From Campylobacter fetus subsp. fetus (GTDB taxonomy: Bacteria > Campylobacterota > Campylobacteria > Campylobacterales > Campylobacteraceae), in assembly GCF_900475935.1 (NCBI RefSeq), contig NZ_LS483431.1:620001-684000 (forward strand): DNA of 64,000 nt. Direction: 5' to 3'. The position numbers were made by a program, and so were the translations under genes. Every line of letters starts with the position of its first letter. Within the stretch, counting starts at the first letter, position 1. This document shows, piece after piece, positions 18,321 through 28,948 of this stretch. Under the pieces are notes generated by a model. It saw nothing but the letters and a program-made list of their open reading frames with translations. It did no database searches and had not been told where the DNA came from.

Positions 18321-18326
18321 TATAAT
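18321..18326 (+). promoter_or_regulatory. -10 box for the DAHP synthase gene
   Basis: TATAAT 35 bases before the ATG at 18361, preceded by AT-rich sequence and no clear -35 box. Confidence 0.5.
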
Positions 18327-18360
18327 TAAGCATTATTTTATATAAAATTAAAGGTATAAT

Positions 18361-19704
18361 ATGAGTAAGTGGAATAGAGACAGCTGGAGAGATTATAATA
18401 TTTTGCAACAACCGCATTATCCGGATAAAAATGAACTAAAAAATGCTGAAGATAAGCTAAAAAGTCTACCGCCGCTCGTTTTTGCTGGAGAGGTCAGAAA
18501 TTTAAAAGATGAATTAAAAAACGTTACGCTAGGAAAAAGCTTTTTGTTGCAAGGCGGAGATTGTGCTGAAAGTTTCTCTAATTTTAGTGCAAACGGTATA
18601 AGAGATATGTTTAAAATAATGCTTCAAATGGCAATAGTATTGACATTTGCCGGAGGCTGTCCTGTAGTCAAAGTAGGTCGCGTCGCAGGTCAATTTGCTA
18701 AGCCTAGAAGTAGCGATTTTGAAGATATCGACGGAGTGAAACTTCCAAGCTATAGAGGCGATATTATAAATGGTTTTGATTTTACGGAAGAGGCTAGAAT
18801 ACCAGATCCAAAAAGAATGATAGATGCTTATTATCAAAGTGCTTCTACGCTAAATTTATTAAGAGCATTTTCGCGCGGAGGGCTTGCAAATTTAAATGAA
18901 GTTCATAGATGGAATCTTGGATTTATAAAAAAAGCAGAACTTGATAATAAGTTTGAAAAATTAGCAGATGAACTTACCGGGGCGCTTAAATTTATGGAAG
19001 CGTGCGGTGTGACGACTCAAAATACTCCGACGCTTAGCGAAACAAAACTATATACGTCTCACGAGGCATTGCTTTTGCCTTATGAAGAGGCTTTAACTAG
19101 AGTAGATAGCCTTACGAATGAATGGTATGATTGTTCGGCTCATATGCTTTGGATAGGTGAAAGAACACGCGGAATCAATGATGCGCACGTGCATTTTTTA
19201 AGCGGTATAAAAAATCCGATAGGGTGCAAAATAGGACCTGATGGCAAACCGGGCGATATCATATCTTTAGCAGGGAAACTAAATCCAGATAATGAACCAG
19301 GACGCCTAAATATCATTATTAGAATGGGAGCAGATAAGATAGAAGACAGGCTTCCTGCTATATTGAACGATGTAAAAAAAGAAGGACTTAATATCCTTTG
19401 GAGCATAGATCCTATGCATGGAAATACTATAAAAGCTAGCAGTGGATTTAAAACACGTGAGTTTAATAATGTTATGAGAGAGGTCAAGAGTTTCTTTGAA
19501 ATTCATAGAGCGTGCGGTACAATAGCTGGCGGAGTACATCTTGAGATGACCGGTCAAGATGTAACAGAATGTGTTGGAGGTGCGTTTAACGTTACTGAAG
19601 ATTCATTAGGAAATAGGTATGAAACTCAATGCGATCCAAGGTTGAATGCGGATCAAGCCTTAGAGCTTGCATTTTTGATAGCCGATTTAGTTAAAAAGCG
19701 CTAA
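18361..19704 (+). CDS. aroF: Class II DAHP synthase (shikimate pathway)
   Basis: A 447-residue plant-type (class II) 3-deoxy-D-arabino-heptulosonate 7-phosphate synthase, first step of aromatic amino acid synthesis. Characteristic segments are [52 protein letters not shown] and [18 protein letters not shown]. The length fits bacterial class II enzymes. The gene symbol varies between genomes (aroF/aroG). Confidence 0.94.
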   Translation: MSKWNRDSWRDYNILQQPHYPDKNELKNAEDKLKSLPPLVFAGEVRNLKDELKNVTLGKSFLLQGGDCAESFSNFSANGIRDMFKIMLQMAIVLTFAGGCPVVKVGRVAGQFAKPRSSDFEDIDGVKLPSYRGDIINGFDFTEEARIPDPKRMIDAYYQSASTLNLLRAFSRGGLANLNEVHRWNLGFIKKAELDNKFEKLADELTGALKFMEACGVTTQNTPTLSETKLYTSHEALLLPYEEALTRVDSLTNEWYDCSAHMLWIGERTRGINDAHVHFLSGIKNPIGCKIGPDGKPGDIISLAGKLNPDNEPGRLNIIIRMGADKIEDRLPAILNDVKKEGLNILWSIDPMHGNTIKASSGFKTREFNNVMREVKSFFEIHRACGTIAGGVHLEMTGQDVTECVGGAFNVTEDSLGNRYETQCDPRLNADQALELAFLIADLVKKR

Positions 19705-19756
19705 ATTTAACCGTTTTTAATACATTTTTAAATTTAAATTAATAAATTTAAAGAAT

Positions 19757-19798
19757 AAATTTAGTTGGATTATGAAATTTTATAATCCAACTAAATTT
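19757..19798. terminator. Bidirectional terminator between aroF and proA
   Basis: A perfect 17-base-pair hairpin: the left arm at 19757-19773 (core TTTAGTTGGATTAT) pairs with 19782-19798 across an 8-base loop. T-rich and A-rich flanks on both sides suit termination of both convergent genes. Confidence 0.8.
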
Positions 19799-19865
19799 TG
19801 AAATTTATATTTTTTATATTTTAATTGTCTGACTTAAATTAATAAAAAAATATTATAAAAGTATA

Positions 19866-21089
19866 TTATATTATCTGCCCATTTGCGCGGATTATGTATT
19901 TATAAGTAGTGAGCTCATTTAATCCAACCGGACCTCTTGCGTGAAGTTTATTTGTGCTTATACCGATCTCTGCACCAAATCCAAACTCGCCGCCGTCGCT
20001 AAAACGAGTAGATGCGTTTGCATAAACACAAGCGCTATCTACTAAGCTTAAAAATCTCTCACAAATACTGTAGCTTTCACTAATTACTGCTTCAGAGTGT
20101 CCTGAGCTAAATTCGCTTATATGTTCTAGAGATTCTTCCAAATTTTTTACTATTTTTAAATTTAGTTTAAAATCAAGGTATTCAGTAGAGTAGTTTTGTT
20201 CGTTTGCCAACTCACAATCTATGATTTTTGCTGTTTTTTTGCAGCCAAAAATTATAACATTAAACTCATCTAGCGACTTTTTTAAATTCGGTATAAACTC
20301 ATTGGCCACTTCTTCGTGAACCAAAATAGTTTCAGCAGCGTTGCACACTCCTGGTCGTGAGCATTTCGCATTTACACAAATACTTAATGCTTTATCAAGA
20401 TCCGCAAACTCATCAACATAGATATGACATAGTCCTTTATCGTGTTTTAAAACCGGGATTGTTGCATTTTGGCTTACGAATTTAACTAAGTTTTCACCAC
20501 CTCTAGGAACTATAAGATCTAGATATTTATCCATATTTATAAGCTTCTTGACTTCGTTTCTATCGATATCTAGATAAACAACGCAGTTTTTGTCTAAACC
20601 GCATTTTTGTAAAGCTTTGTGGATGGCTTTTATTATGGCTAAGTTCGTATTTTTAGCTTCTTTGCCGCCTTTTAGAGCGCATCCGTTTGCACTTTTTATA
20701 CAAAGTGCGGCTACTTCGGCCGTGACATTTGGGCGAGACTCATAAATCGTAGCTATATTACCAAGCGGAATGGTGATTTTTTCTATTTTTAGTCCGGATT
20801 TTGTCTGCCAACCATCTTTTATTACGCCTATAACATCTTTTAAATTTGCTATATTTTTTATGGAGTTGCATAGATTTTCTATGCTTTTACTAGTTAATTT
20901 TAATCTATCTTTTAATGCGCTGCTGAGATCTTGAGCAAGATCTAAATCAATCTTATTAGCAGATAAAATTTCATCTTTGGCACTCATAATTTCGTTTGCA
21001 ATGTTAATAATCAAATTTTCTCTTTGAGTTTGAGTTAGAATAGACAGTGACTTTGATGAGTTTTTTAAATTATTTAGTAATTTTTCCAT
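19866..21089 (-). CDS. proA: Gamma-glutamyl phosphate reductase (proline synthesis)
   Basis: A 407-residue NADPH-dependent enzyme that reduces gamma-glutamyl phosphate to glutamate-5-semialdehyde. Motifs are IPLGNIATIYESRPNVTAEV, CALKGGKEA, VPRGGENLV, the catalytic cysteine in CVNAKCSRPGVCNAAETILVHE, and the C-terminal GGEFGFGAEIGISTNKLHARGPVG. Its partner proB is not in this window. The ribosome site is AAGGAG-like (reverse complement near 21095). Confidence 0.95.
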   Translation of the reverse strand: MEKLLNNLKNSSKSLSILTQTQRENLIINIANEIMSAKDEILSANKIDLDLAQDLSSALKDRLKLTSKSIENLCNSIKNIANLKDVIGVIKDGWQTKSGLKIEKITIPLGNIATIYESRPNVTAEVAALCIKSANGCALKGGKEAKNTNLAIIKAIHKALQKCGLDKNCVVYLDIDRNEVKKLINMDKYLDLIVPRGGENLVKFVSQNATIPVLKHDKGLCHIYVDEFADLDKALSICVNAKCSRPGVCNAAETILVHEEVANEFIPNLKKSLDEFNVIIFGCKKTAKIIDCELANEQNYSTEYLDFKLNLKIVKNLEESLEHISEFSSGHSEAVISESYSICERFLSLVDSACVYANASTRFSDGGEFGFGAEIGISTNKLHARGPVGLNELTTYKYIIRANGQII

Positions 21090-21167
21090 TTTTACCTGTT
21101 CTTTAAGGAGAATTTTGGTAAATTTTACGATTTATAAGCTTTAAAACAAATAATATACGGAGAAAAA

Positions 21168-22121
21168 ATGGAAAATATATACGATGTGGTCGTTATAGGC
21201 GGCGGACCTTTTGGTATAGCCACTGTTGTTGAAGCCAAATACAACGGCTTTAAGAATGTTCTTCTGCTTGAAAAAGGTGATAATCACTCTCAAACCATAC
21301 GAAAGTTTTACAAAGACGGAAAGAGAGTCGATAAAGTTTATAAAGGTCTAGATAGCCAGACTCATGGAAATGTCGAGTTTTTTGACGGTACAAAAGAGAG
21401 TACTTTAAATTACTTTGATAATCTTCTTGACAATGGCAAAATAGACGCGGTGTTTAATATCGAAGTTGAAAGCGTAAAAAAAGACGGCGATATATTCAAT
21501 ATAGTAACATCAAAAAACACCTATAAATCTAAAAACGTGATGATAGGAATAGGAAGAATGGGCAAACCTAACAAACCTGAGTATAAAATTCCGCCATCAC
21601 TAACTCAAATAGTAAATTTTAATCTAAATAGCTGTAATTGCGGTGAAAATATACTAGTCATAGGCGGCGGAAATTCCGCAGCAGAGTACGCTATAGAGCT
21701 TAGCAAATGTAACACCGTAACGCTTTGCTATAGAAAAGAGAAATTTACTAGATTAAACGAGATAAACGAAGCACAAGTTTTTGAATATTTTAACGATAAA
21801 AAACTAAACTTAAAGCTTGGAATAGACGTTATTGGTCTAGATAATGAAAACGGTAAGGTAAAAGTTAATTTTAGTAATAACTCTAGTGAAATTTACGATA
21901 GAATTATATATGCTATAGGCGGCTCTACTCCGGTTGATTTTTTACAAAAATGCGGTATAGAGTTAAATAAAGATGGAGAGCCGATCGTAGATGAGCATCT
22001 TCAAACAAATACTCCAAGGCTGTTTGTAGGAGGAGATATAGCTAGTAAAAATGGCGGAAGTATCGTAGTAGCTTTAAATGATGCTCATACCGTGATTGAT
22101 TATATTATAAAATCAAAATAA
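21168..22121 (+). CDS. Thioredoxin-reductase-like FAD/NAD(P) oxidoreductase
   Basis: A 317-residue flavoprotein with an N-terminal FAD motif VVIGGGPFGIATVVEA and a second dinucleotide motif ILVIGGGNSAAEYAIEL (about 160-177). The segment after the second motif has no CxxC redox pair, so it is not a classical thioredoxin reductase. YpdA-like bacillithiol reductases and ferredoxin reductases share this layout. Its C-terminal LFVGGDIASKNGGSIVVALN is the usual FAD-contact region. The ribosome site is CGGAG. Confidence 0.78.
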   Translation: MENIYDVVVIGGGPFGIATVVEAKYNGFKNVLLLEKGDNHSQTIRKFYKDGKRVDKVYKGLDSQTHGNVEFFDGTKESTLNYFDNLLDNGKIDAVFNIEVESVKKDGDIFNIVTSKNTYKSKNVMIGIGRMGKPNKPEYKIPPSLTQIVNFNLNSCNCGENILVIGGGNSAAEYAIELSKCNTVTLCYRKEKFTRLNEINEAQVFEYFNDKKLNLKLGIDVIGLDNENGKVKVNFSNNSSEIYDRIIYAIGGSTPVDFLQKCGIELNKDGEPIVDEHLQTNTPRLFVGGDIASKNGGSIVVALNDAHTVIDYIIKSK

Positions 22122-22127
22122 GGTTTC

Positions 22128-24053
22128 GTGTTGAAATTTAGAAAATTTGCTCAAATTTTATTTTTAGTCGGTACTATTTTTTTCATTTTAGGTTGTGAGA
22201 CCAAAGATGAAAAAGCTCTAAATCAAGATAAACTTAAATTTAGCGACCTTTCTATGGCGGAGCAAGACAGATATATCAGTAAAGACGAGTTAGATAAATT
22301 AGGTAGTTATCTAACTCTTTTAAATAACAGAAATATTGATATAAATAGTGATGAGATCCCCTCAGGAAGCGTCGATGAGTTAAGAGATAAAATTGCTGAA
22401 CTTATTCAAAAAAATAGACTTCTTTTTGCAGATAATGAAGAATTAGCTAAGAAAAATTTAGAAATTATCACAAAGTTAAGAGAGCAAAATTCTCTTAGGG
22501 AGTCTGAAAATAAACTAATTTCAGCAAAATATCTTGATTCTATGAATGAGGTCGAAAAGCAACACTATAAAAATATCAACGATCTTACTAAAAAGATAAA
22601 CGAAGTTCAAAAAGAAAATATCCAAAGTATAAAATCATATGAACAAAAGATAATCGGTCTTGAAAATAAGATCGATGAGTTGGAAAAAGAGCTTAGCAAA
22701 AAAGATATAAATTTCAACGAAAAAGTTTCAAGTGCTACAAAAGATCAGTTAGAAAAAAACAAAGAGCTTTCACAAAAAAATAGCTATCTTTTAGAGCAGA
22801 CTCAGGTACTTAAAAAACAAGTAGATACTTTATCTAAAGAGTTAGATAGTAAATTAGCCGATAAAAAAACTCAGATTGATACTTTAAATCAGACTATTTT
22901 GACCAAAGATAATAAGATAAACGATCTCTTAGCGTCTCATACAAATGAGATAATTGAGCTTCAAAACAAGCATTCAAAAGCTTTATATGATATAAAAAAT
23001 GAGTTAGATAGACAAAAAAACGACTATTTTGGAGAGTTGAATTTAAAAAATATCGAGCTTGCAAAGTTGAATAACGATTTTAAAGAGTATAAGCTAAAAA
23101 AAGACGAAGAGTTAAAAAATGCTGAAAATATGGTTTTAACAAATTATAAAAAGATAGAAACTCAAAGGTTAAATGCCATAAAAAGTGATTACGAGAGGAT
23201 AATTTTTGAACAAAACAGAACGATAGCCGCATTTGAAGGAAAAATGATAAATTTGGAGCTTAAATTTAAAAAAGAGTTAGAAGCTAAGGACGCAAACTAT
23301 GTAAATACGCTTGAGAATTTAAAACAAAAAGCGCTTTTTTTAAAGAATGATGAAGATAGGTTAAGAGCGGAATTTGATAAAAATATAACATCTTTAAAAT
23401 CGCAAATCACGCTAAAAAACATACAAATATCAGAGTTGGATTCTAAAATAAAAGAGCTGGAAAATGAGAAAAACGATATCAAAAAAATTCAAAATTATGA
23501 AATTTTAAATAACATGATAACTAAGCTAAATGCGCAAAATGAAGAGCTCAAAAATTATGCTAAAAAGGCTTTAGATGAAGCTAAAAAAATGGTTTTAGAA
23601 GCTGAAAATAAGGCAAAAGAACAAAACGATAAGCTAAAAAACTATTATGAAGAACTGATAAAAAATATAAAAAATCAAGATAATCAGCCGGTTTTAAGTG
23701 ATATAAATGTAGATTCAAAGAGATTTTTATCAGAAATTAGCTGTTTGAGTTTAGATAAAAGTGCAAAGCTTGATAAAGATTGCGAAAATAAATTAAACGA
23801 TATGATAAAAAAGTATGGCAAAAGCCGTATTTATGAGATAAAAGCCGTTATAAGCGATTTTAAATTTTTAGGAGACGATAAAGTCGGTGAGCTAAAAAAC
23901 GTAAATCTTTTAAATTTAAAATCGACAAAAGATATGTTAAACGCAGCTTCAAAAGCCATAAATTCTAAGATTAAAGATCCGATGTTAGCATACTCTAAAG
24001 ATGTTTTACTAGAGCAAAGCGGATATGGATTTGTCATTAAAGTTTATGAATGA
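22128..24053 (+). CDS. Coiled-coil lipoprotein, function unknown
   Basis: 641 residues starting at GTG or TTG (22128/22131). A lipoprotein signal peptide ends with the lipobox FILGC (Cys about 23). Nearly the whole body, roughly residues 70-530, is Lys/Glu-rich heptad sequence typical of a long coiled coil. The C-terminal about 110 residues form a more globular part with CLSLDKSAKLDKDCENKLND. It may be anchored in a membrane and act as a spacer or scaffold in the cell envelope (inference). I do not recognise the family. Confidence 0.7.
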   Translation: MLKFRKFAQILFLVGTIFFILGCETKDEKALNQDKLKFSDLSMAEQDRYISKDELDKLGSYLTLLNNRNIDINSDEIPSGSVDELRDKIAELIQKNRLLFADNEELAKKNLEIITKLREQNSLRESENKLISAKYLDSMNEVEKQHYKNINDLTKKINEVQKENIQSIKSYEQKIIGLENKIDELEKELSKKDINFNEKVSSATKDQLEKNKELSQKNSYLLEQTQVLKKQVDTLSKELDSKLADKKTQIDTLNQTILTKDNKINDLLASHTNEIIELQNKHSKALYDIKNELDRQKNDYFGELNLKNIELAKLNNDFKEYKLKKDEELKNAENMVLTNYKKIETQRLNAIKSDYERIIFEQNRTIAAFEGKMINLELKFKKELEAKDANYVNTLENLKQKALFLKNDEDRLRAEFDKNITSLKSQITLKNIQISELDSKIKELENEKNDIKKIQNYEILNNMITKLNAQNEELKNYAKKALDEAKKMVLEAENKAKEQNDKLKNYYEELIKNIKNQDNQPVLSDINVDSKRFLSEISCLSLDKSAKLDKDCENKLNDMIKKYGKSRIYEIKAVISDFKFLGDDKVGELKNVNLLNLKSTKDMLNAASKAINSKIKDPMLAYSKDVLLEQSGYGFVIKVYE

Positions 24054-24745
24054 AACTATTTCAACTAAAAGAAGGGTATCGTTATAACAGCGATACTCTG
24101 TTTTTATATGACTTCATATCTAAAAATCAGATTTTTGGTAATGTGCTCGATGTGGGCTGCGGCTGCGGAATTTTAGGATTGCTTTTAAAAAGGGATTTTA
24201 TAAATTTAAATCTTAGTTCCATAGATATCCAAGAGATAAATTCCACCATAACGCAGCTAAACGCGGATGTTAATAATCTTGTTGCAGCTGTTATTTGTGA
24301 CGATTTTTCTAAATTTAAAAGCGAGATTAAATTTGATTTTATAGTTTCAAATCCGCCGTTTTATAACAGTCAAATCACAAAAAGCGAAAATGAACATATA
24401 AGTATTAGCAGATATAGTTCTAGCCTTGATCCGTTAAGTTTTTTTAAGTCCGTAAATGCAAATTTAAAACCTCAAGGAGTCCTGTATTTTTGCTACGATG
24501 CTAGAAGAGTAGGAGAAATTTTGCCTATTTTAAGCAGTTTAAAACTCAAGCTAACAAAGCTTAGATTTGTGCATTCAAGGATAAGTGAAAGTTCAAAATT
24601 AGCTCTGTTTGAAGCAAAGAAAAGTTCAAAATCTATATGCGAAATTTATCCTCCTCTTATAATTTTTGATGAAAATGAGTTTAGCGGTGAAGTTAAAGAG
24701 ATATTTAAAAAATCGGATACAAAAAGTGAGATTTACGAGTGTTAA
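24050..24745 (+). CDS. TrmN6-like methyltransferase
   Basis: 231 residues with the SAM motif NVLDVGCGCGILGLLLKRD and the N6-adenine catalytic motif VSNPPFYNS. This matches the TrmN6/YfiC group, which methylates A37 of tRNA-Val, or a close relative. The start overlaps the preceding gene by 4 bases and the end overlaps the Cys-cluster gene by 7, so the genes 22128-26381 are probably one transcription unit. Confidence 0.82.
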   Translation: MKLFQLKEGYRYNSDTLFLYDFISKNQIFGNVLDVGCGCGILGLLLKRDFINLNLSSIDIQEINSTITQLNADVNNLVAAVICDDFSKFKSEIKFDFIVSNPPFYNSQITKSENEHISISRYSSSLDPLSFFKSVNANLKPQGVLYFCYDARRVGEILPILSSLKLKLTKLRFVHSRISESSKLALFEAKKSSKSICEIYPPLIIFDENEFSGEVKEIFKKSDTKSEIYEC

Positions 24746-25110
24746 AAGAGTTTGGTTTTGACTACTGCTTTGATAGCTCAAAGTGTGAAGTATGCGGTGC
24801 TAAATGCTGCACCGGAGATAGCGGATATATATGGATAAGCGAAGCCGAGATGGAGTCTCTTAGCTCACATTTAAAGCTTAGCTTACCGGAGTTCAAAAAA
24901 CTTTTTACGTACCGCGTAGGAGTTAGATTTAGTTTAAAGGAAAAAGAGTATAATGGCGCGTATGCTTGCTTATTTTTCGATGAAAATAATAAAAATTGTA
25001 GTGTTTATGAATTTAGACCAAAACAGTGTAGGACGTTTCCGTTTTGGGATTATTTTAAAAAGCATTTTAATGAATTGGAGAAAGAATGTATTGGTGTAGA
25101 GCGGCTCTGA
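24739..25110 (+). CDS. YkgJ-family Cys-cluster protein
   Basis: 123 residues with the metal-binding cysteine pattern CEVCGAKCCTG near the N-terminus and CSVYEFRPKQCRTFPFW near the C-terminus, the layout of the YkgJ/UPF0153 proteins thought to bind zinc or iron. GTG start overlapping the TrmN6-like gene. Its biochemical role is not established for the family. Confidence 0.8.
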   Translation: MLKEFGFDYCFDSSKCEVCGAKCCTGDSGYIWISEAEMESLSSHLKLSLPEFKKLFTYRVGVRFSLKEKEYNGAYACLFFDENNKNCSVYEFRPKQCRTFPFWDYFKKHFNELEKECIGVERL

Positions 25111-26381
25111 TTTTCACTTTATTTTTAGCCGGTTGTGCAGATAAACAGAGTGTTGGCGCGAAGAAAAATGAAACTTTTTTTAAGTATTCTGACATAAATA
25201 CAACTATAGATTTAGAAGCTATGAAAGGGTTTTATCTGCTTGGAGATGCAAAATCGAAAGATGCATTAGAAGTATTTTATATGCTTTACAAGACGACTAA
25301 AAAGCCTATTTTTTTAAAAGAGGCTCTTAAGATAGCTTTCGTGATAAAAGATGATAGATTAGATGAGCTTATAACAGATGCTAGAGAGATTTTAAACGCT
25401 GATTATGATGTTATAAGAATCGAAATAGGGTATTATATTTTAAAATCACAGATTAAAGATGCTAAAGATCTTGCTTTAAATTTAATACAAAAAGAGAGCA
25501 ATAATAGCATTAATCACTCTATTTTAGCAACTATTTATCTTTTTAATGATGAACCTATAAGAGCTTTAAAAGAGTTTAAAAAAGCTTATGAGATTGAGGG
25601 CAGTGAAGAAAATTTATTAAAACTTGTAGATATGCTTGATAATAAGCTAGATAGAACAAATGAGGCTATAAGATATCTTAATAATTGGATAGGGGAAAAC
25701 GGCTGTTCTAAGCCGGTCTGCTTTACTCTGCTAAATATTTACTCTGCTAAAGGTGAGCTTGATTTGATGATTGAAGTGTATATAAAACTATATGAAGCTT
25801 ACGAAGAGAGCGATTTTTTAAACAGAGCTTTGGAAATTTTGCTTTATAAAAAAGATGTTATCTCTGCTAAAGAACTTTTAGAAAAGTATAGTTTTAACGA
25901 GCCTATTTTGATGGAGATATATGCCGAGTTAAAAGAGTTTCAAAAAGCTTATAATGTTGCTCAAGATCTATATAATAGATCGCAAAATCCAGAATATATG
26001 GCTAGAATGGCTATATATAAATACGAACAGAGTTCTAAAAATATCAGTAAATTTGAATTAGATATGGTGGTTAAGTTATTTGAAGGTTCTGTTTATGCTT
26101 TAAATAGCCCTATTTACTTTAATTATTACGGTTATTTATTGATTGATTATGAGATAGATTTGAAAAAAGGGCTTGATATTGCGAAAAAAGCTTATATTTT
26201 AGATCCGAATTCTCCTTATATTATAGATTCAATTGCATGGGGATATTTTAAGCTTGGCGAGTGCAAGGAGGCTAAAATGTGGATGGACAAGATACAAAGC
26301 GATACTAAATTTATGAAAGAAGACGAAGCAAAAGCCCATAAAACTGCTATTGATAAATGTTTTAATAAAGGAACAAAGTGA
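25086..26381 (+). CDS. TPR-repeat lipoprotein
   Basis: 431 residues. The N-terminus [16 protein letters not shown] is a lipoprotein signal with lipobox LAGC. The mature part is almost all helical hairpins of TPR type (for example [20 protein letters not shown] and [18 protein letters not shown]). It starts inside the preceding Cys-cluster gene (25-base overlap). Such proteins act as periplasmic or membrane scaffolds; no partner can be named. Confidence 0.8.
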   Translation: MYWCRAALIFTLFLAGCADKQSVGAKKNETFFKYSDINTTIDLEAMKGFYLLGDAKSKDALEVFYMLYKTTKKPIFLKEALKIAFVIKDDRLDELITDAREILNADYDVIRIEIGYYILKSQIKDAKDLALNLIQKESNNSINHSILATIYLFNDEPIRALKEFKKAYEIEGSEENLLKLVDMLDNKLDRTNEAIRYLNNWIGENGCSKPVCFTLLNIYSAKGELDLMIEVYIKLYEAYEESDFLNRALEILLYKKDVISAKELLEKYSFNEPILMEIYAELKEFQKAYNVAQDLYNRSQNPEYMARMAIYKYEQSSKNISKFELDMVVKLFEGSVYALNSPIYFNYYGYLLIDYEIDLKKGLDIAKKAYILDPNSPYIIDSIAWGYFKLGECKEAKMWMDKIQSDTKFMKEDEAKAHKTAIDKCFNKGTK

Positions 26382-27154
26382 TACTTGATGAGATAATATC
26401 AAAAACAAAGATAAACTTAGAAAACATAAAAGAGAATCTACCCTTATGCAGGCTAGAAAATGCACTTACAAACTCATATATACCAAGAGATGTAAAACAG
26501 GTTTTAAAGCAAAAAAATAGCATAAATATAATAGCTGAAATAAAAAAGGCAAGCCCGAGCAAAGGCGTGATAAAAGAAGATTTTGATCCATTAAAAATAG
26601 CTTTTGAGTATGAAAAAGCAGGTGTTAGCGCATTTTCTATATTGACCGAGCCTTTTTATTTTCAAGGAAGTTTGGAGTATATGGCACTAGTTAGAAGATA
26701 TACTAATACTCCTATTTTAAGAAAAGATTTTATAGTTGATATTTATCAAATAGTCGAAGCTAGGTTGTATGGGGCGGATTTTATACTTCTTATAGCAAAA
26801 GCGCTTGATAAGTTTTACTTAAAAACTCTTTTTGAATATGCAAAAAGTTTAAATTTAGAAGTTTTGATGGAAATTCACGATGAGACCGATCTTGAAAAAG
26901 CGTTATTTGTAGATGCCGATATAATAGGCATTAATCACAGAAATCTACAAACTTTTGATATGGATATGGAGCTTTGCATAAAGCTTATACCTCTTATCCC
27001 TAGTGGCAAAATTATAGTTGCGGAGAGTGGATTATATAACAATTCAGAACTAATAAATTTAAAAAAACAAGGTGCTGATGCGTTTTTAATAGGTGAACAT
27101 TTTATGCGTCAAGAAAGTATTTATAATGCGGTAAAAGATATGAAAGGTGAGTAA
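26378..27154 (+). CDS. trpC: Indole-3-glycerol phosphate synthase
   Basis: A 258-residue TIM-barrel enzyme of tryptophan synthesis. Motifs are [52 protein letters not shown] and [14 protein letters not shown], ending [12 protein letters not shown] and [14 protein letters not shown]. It is not beside other trp genes. GTG start overlapping the TPR gene by 4 bases. Confidence 0.94.
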   Translation: MILDEIISKTKINLENIKENLPLCRLENALTNSYIPRDVKQVLKQKNSINIIAEIKKASPSKGVIKEDFDPLKIAFEYEKAGVSAFSILTEPFYFQGSLEYMALVRRYTNTPILRKDFIVDIYQIVEARLYGADFILLIAKALDKFYLKTLFEYAKSLNLEVLMEIHDETDLEKALFVDADIIGINHRNLQTFDMDMELCIKLIPLIPSGKIIVAESGLYNNSELINLKKQGADAFLIGEHFMRQESIYNAVKDMKGE

Positions 27155-27660
27155 TGGAACATGAGTTTTCTCCTTGGAGGGCTGAGTATTTTAAGACTAG
27201 AAAAGATGATGGAGTAACGGATCATAGTTGTGTTTTTTGCGATATTGCTGAAAATATCCAAAACGACGAAGAAAACTTTGTGCTTTTTAGGGCTAAAAAT
27301 TGTTTCGCCGTAATGAACAGATATCCATATACTTTGGGCGAATTTATGATAATACCTTATATTCATACCGACAATATTGAGAATTTAGACAAAAATATAT
27401 GGTCTGAAATGAGCGATCTTGTTCAGTTAGGAGTCGGAGTTTTAAAAGAAAGTCTTAATGCAAATGGTGTAAATATAGGTATGAATTTAGGCTCTGCAGC
27501 AGGTGCTGGGATCGCTGAGCATATACATTATCATTTAGTTCCTCGCTGGAGTAGAGATACGAATTTTATCACGACCATAGCATATACAAGAGTGCATGGA
27601 GTTCCGTTTTTAGATCAATATCACACATTAAAGAAAGCTTTTCAAAAGGTTTTTAAGTGA
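27154..27660 (+). CDS. HIT-family nucleotide hydrolase/transferase
   Basis: 168 residues with the histidine triad EHIHYHLVPRW near residue 130 and an N-terminal CVFCDIAE zinc-type motif. The length and the AGAGIAEHIHYHLVPRW form resemble the Ap4A phosphorylase-like/Fhit branch. It overlaps trpC and yaaA by 1 and 4 bases. Confidence 0.88.
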   Translation: MEHEFSPWRAEYFKTRKDDGVTDHSCVFCDIAENIQNDEENFVLFRAKNCFAVMNRYPYTLGEFMIIPYIHTDNIENLDKNIWSEMSDLVQLGVGVLKESLNANGVNIGMNLGSAAGAGIAEHIHYHLVPRWSRDTNFITTIAYTRVHGVPFLDQYHTLKKAFQKVFK

Positions 27661-28394
27661 AAATTCTATTTTCTCCAAGTGAAAGTAAGATGTCTGGCGG
27701 ATCTAGAGATGCATCGGTAAATTTTTCATGGGTTTTTCCAAATTTAAATGATAAACGTCTGGAAATTTTAGAGATGTATAACAGTTTTTTAAAAAAAGCT
27801 AATAAAAATGAGCTGCAAGCTCTGTTTGGTTTGAAAAAAGATAATGAGCTTGAATATTACTCTAGCGATCTGTTTTCTCGTCCACTTATGAAGGCTATTT
27901 TACGTTATAATGGCGTTGCTTACGAGCATCTAAATTATAGAAATTTGGATGAAAGATCAAGAAAAATGATTGATGAAAATACGATTATTTTTTCAAATTT
28001 ATATGGTGTGATTTTAGCAAAAGATATGATTTTTGATTATAAGTTAAAACAAGGTGAAAGCATAGGTGGTTTTCGTACCGAAGTCTTTTATAAGAAGTAT
28101 TTTAGTGGTGTTTTAGATGATTTTTTAGATTCTGATATTTTAGATCTTAGGGCTGGATTTTATGAAAAATTTTATAGTCTAACCAAGCCATATACTACTA
28201 TTAAATTTTTAAAAAATGGTAAGGTCGTAAGTCATTTTGCAAAAGCTTATCGAGGGATCGTGCTTCGCTGTATCGCATTAAATCAGATATCTAGTTTAGA
28301 TGAATTTTATAATATGCAAATTCCTAACCTAAAGATAAATAAAATTATTAAAAATAGATTAAAAACAGAGATCGTCGTTGATATAATCGGCTAA
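27657..28394 (+). CDS. yaaA: YaaA-family (DUF328) peroxide-stress protein
   Basis: 245 residues. The N-terminus KILFSPSESKMSGG and the middle LYGVILAKDMIFDYKLKQG are typical of YaaA, which in E. coli lowers free iron under peroxide stress. The last gene of the run before tRNA-Leu. Confidence 0.82.
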   Translation: MKILFSPSESKMSGGSRDASVNFSWVFPNLNDKRLEILEMYNSFLKKANKNELQALFGLKKDNELEYYSSDLFSRPLMKAILRYNGVAYEHLNYRNLDERSRKMIDENTIIFSNLYGVILAKDMIFDYKLKQGESIGGFRTEVFYKKYFSGVLDDFLDSDILDLRAGFYEKFYSLTKPYTTIKFLKNGKVVSHFAKAYRGIVLRCIALNQISSLDEFYNMQIPNLKINKIIKNRLKTEIVVDIIG

Positions 28395-28462
28395 GTTTCA
28401 GCTATTTTTAAATTTAAAACAGATATGTTTTATACTTAAACTAAATTTAATATAATTTTTTG

Positions 28463-28468
28463 TATAAT
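28463..28468 (+). promoter_or_regulatory. -10 box for tRNA-Leu
   Basis: TTTTTTGTATAATCC: extended Campylobacter-type -10, 34 bases before the tRNA 5' end. Confidence 0.5.
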
Positions 28469-28502
28469 CCAACTTCTATTTTATAGTTATTTATTACTCT
28501 AA

Positions 28503-28589
28503 GCCTAAATGGTGAAATTGGTAGACACGCTAGACTCAAAATCTGGTACGGGAAACCGTGTGTCGGTTCGAGTCCGACTTTGGGCACCA
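28503..28589 (+). tRNA. tRNA-Leu (anticodon CAA)
   Basis: Class II tRNA with long variable arm. The acceptor arms GCCTAAA and TTTGGGC pair, the anticodon loop is CTCAAAA with CAA at positions 34-36, the T-loop is GGTTCGAGTCC, and CCA is encoded at 28587-28589. It marks the left border of the CRISPR/prophage island, and tRNA-Leu genes are common insertion points. No second copy of its 3' end was found at the right border. Confidence 0.95.
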
Positions 28590-28600
28590 GGGGTTTTGTA

Positions 28601-28948
28601 TATAACCCAACTCAATTTTAATGTTAGTTTTAATTTATAGCAATAATAATATTTATATACCACTAACTACAAATTTATATTTTATACTGCATTAAGCTTT
28701 TTCCAACCTAATTTTAGTTAAACTTTTAAAAACATAGATAAATAGTTTAAATTTAATGTTCTTATGATATTTAACTTATTATTGTTATTTTTTTAATTTA
28801 GATTGGAAAATAAATTTATTCTCATTATTTATAGCTATATTATATATATAACAAATAATCTATTTTTAATAGTTTTAGATAATATCTTTTAATTTATTTT
28901 TTATCTTAATTGCTTTTTTAAATTTACTTAGATGATGAGTTTATTATA
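28601..28948 (+). promoter_or_regulatory. CRISPR leader, copy 1
   Basis: An AT-rich stretch directly before the first repeat, identical base for base with the leader that follows cas2. The copy starts at the last bases of cas2 (TATAACCC, holding the cas2 stop codon), so it was copied from a cas2-linked array. It should hold the array promoter; no single -10 box can be chosen in the AT-rich sequence. Confidence 0.85.

Noticed and set aside
28503-28620. tRNA-Leu 3' end as a phage attachment site
   Set aside because: No copy of the tRNA 3' end was found at the right border (55158-55641) and no integrase gene is in the window.
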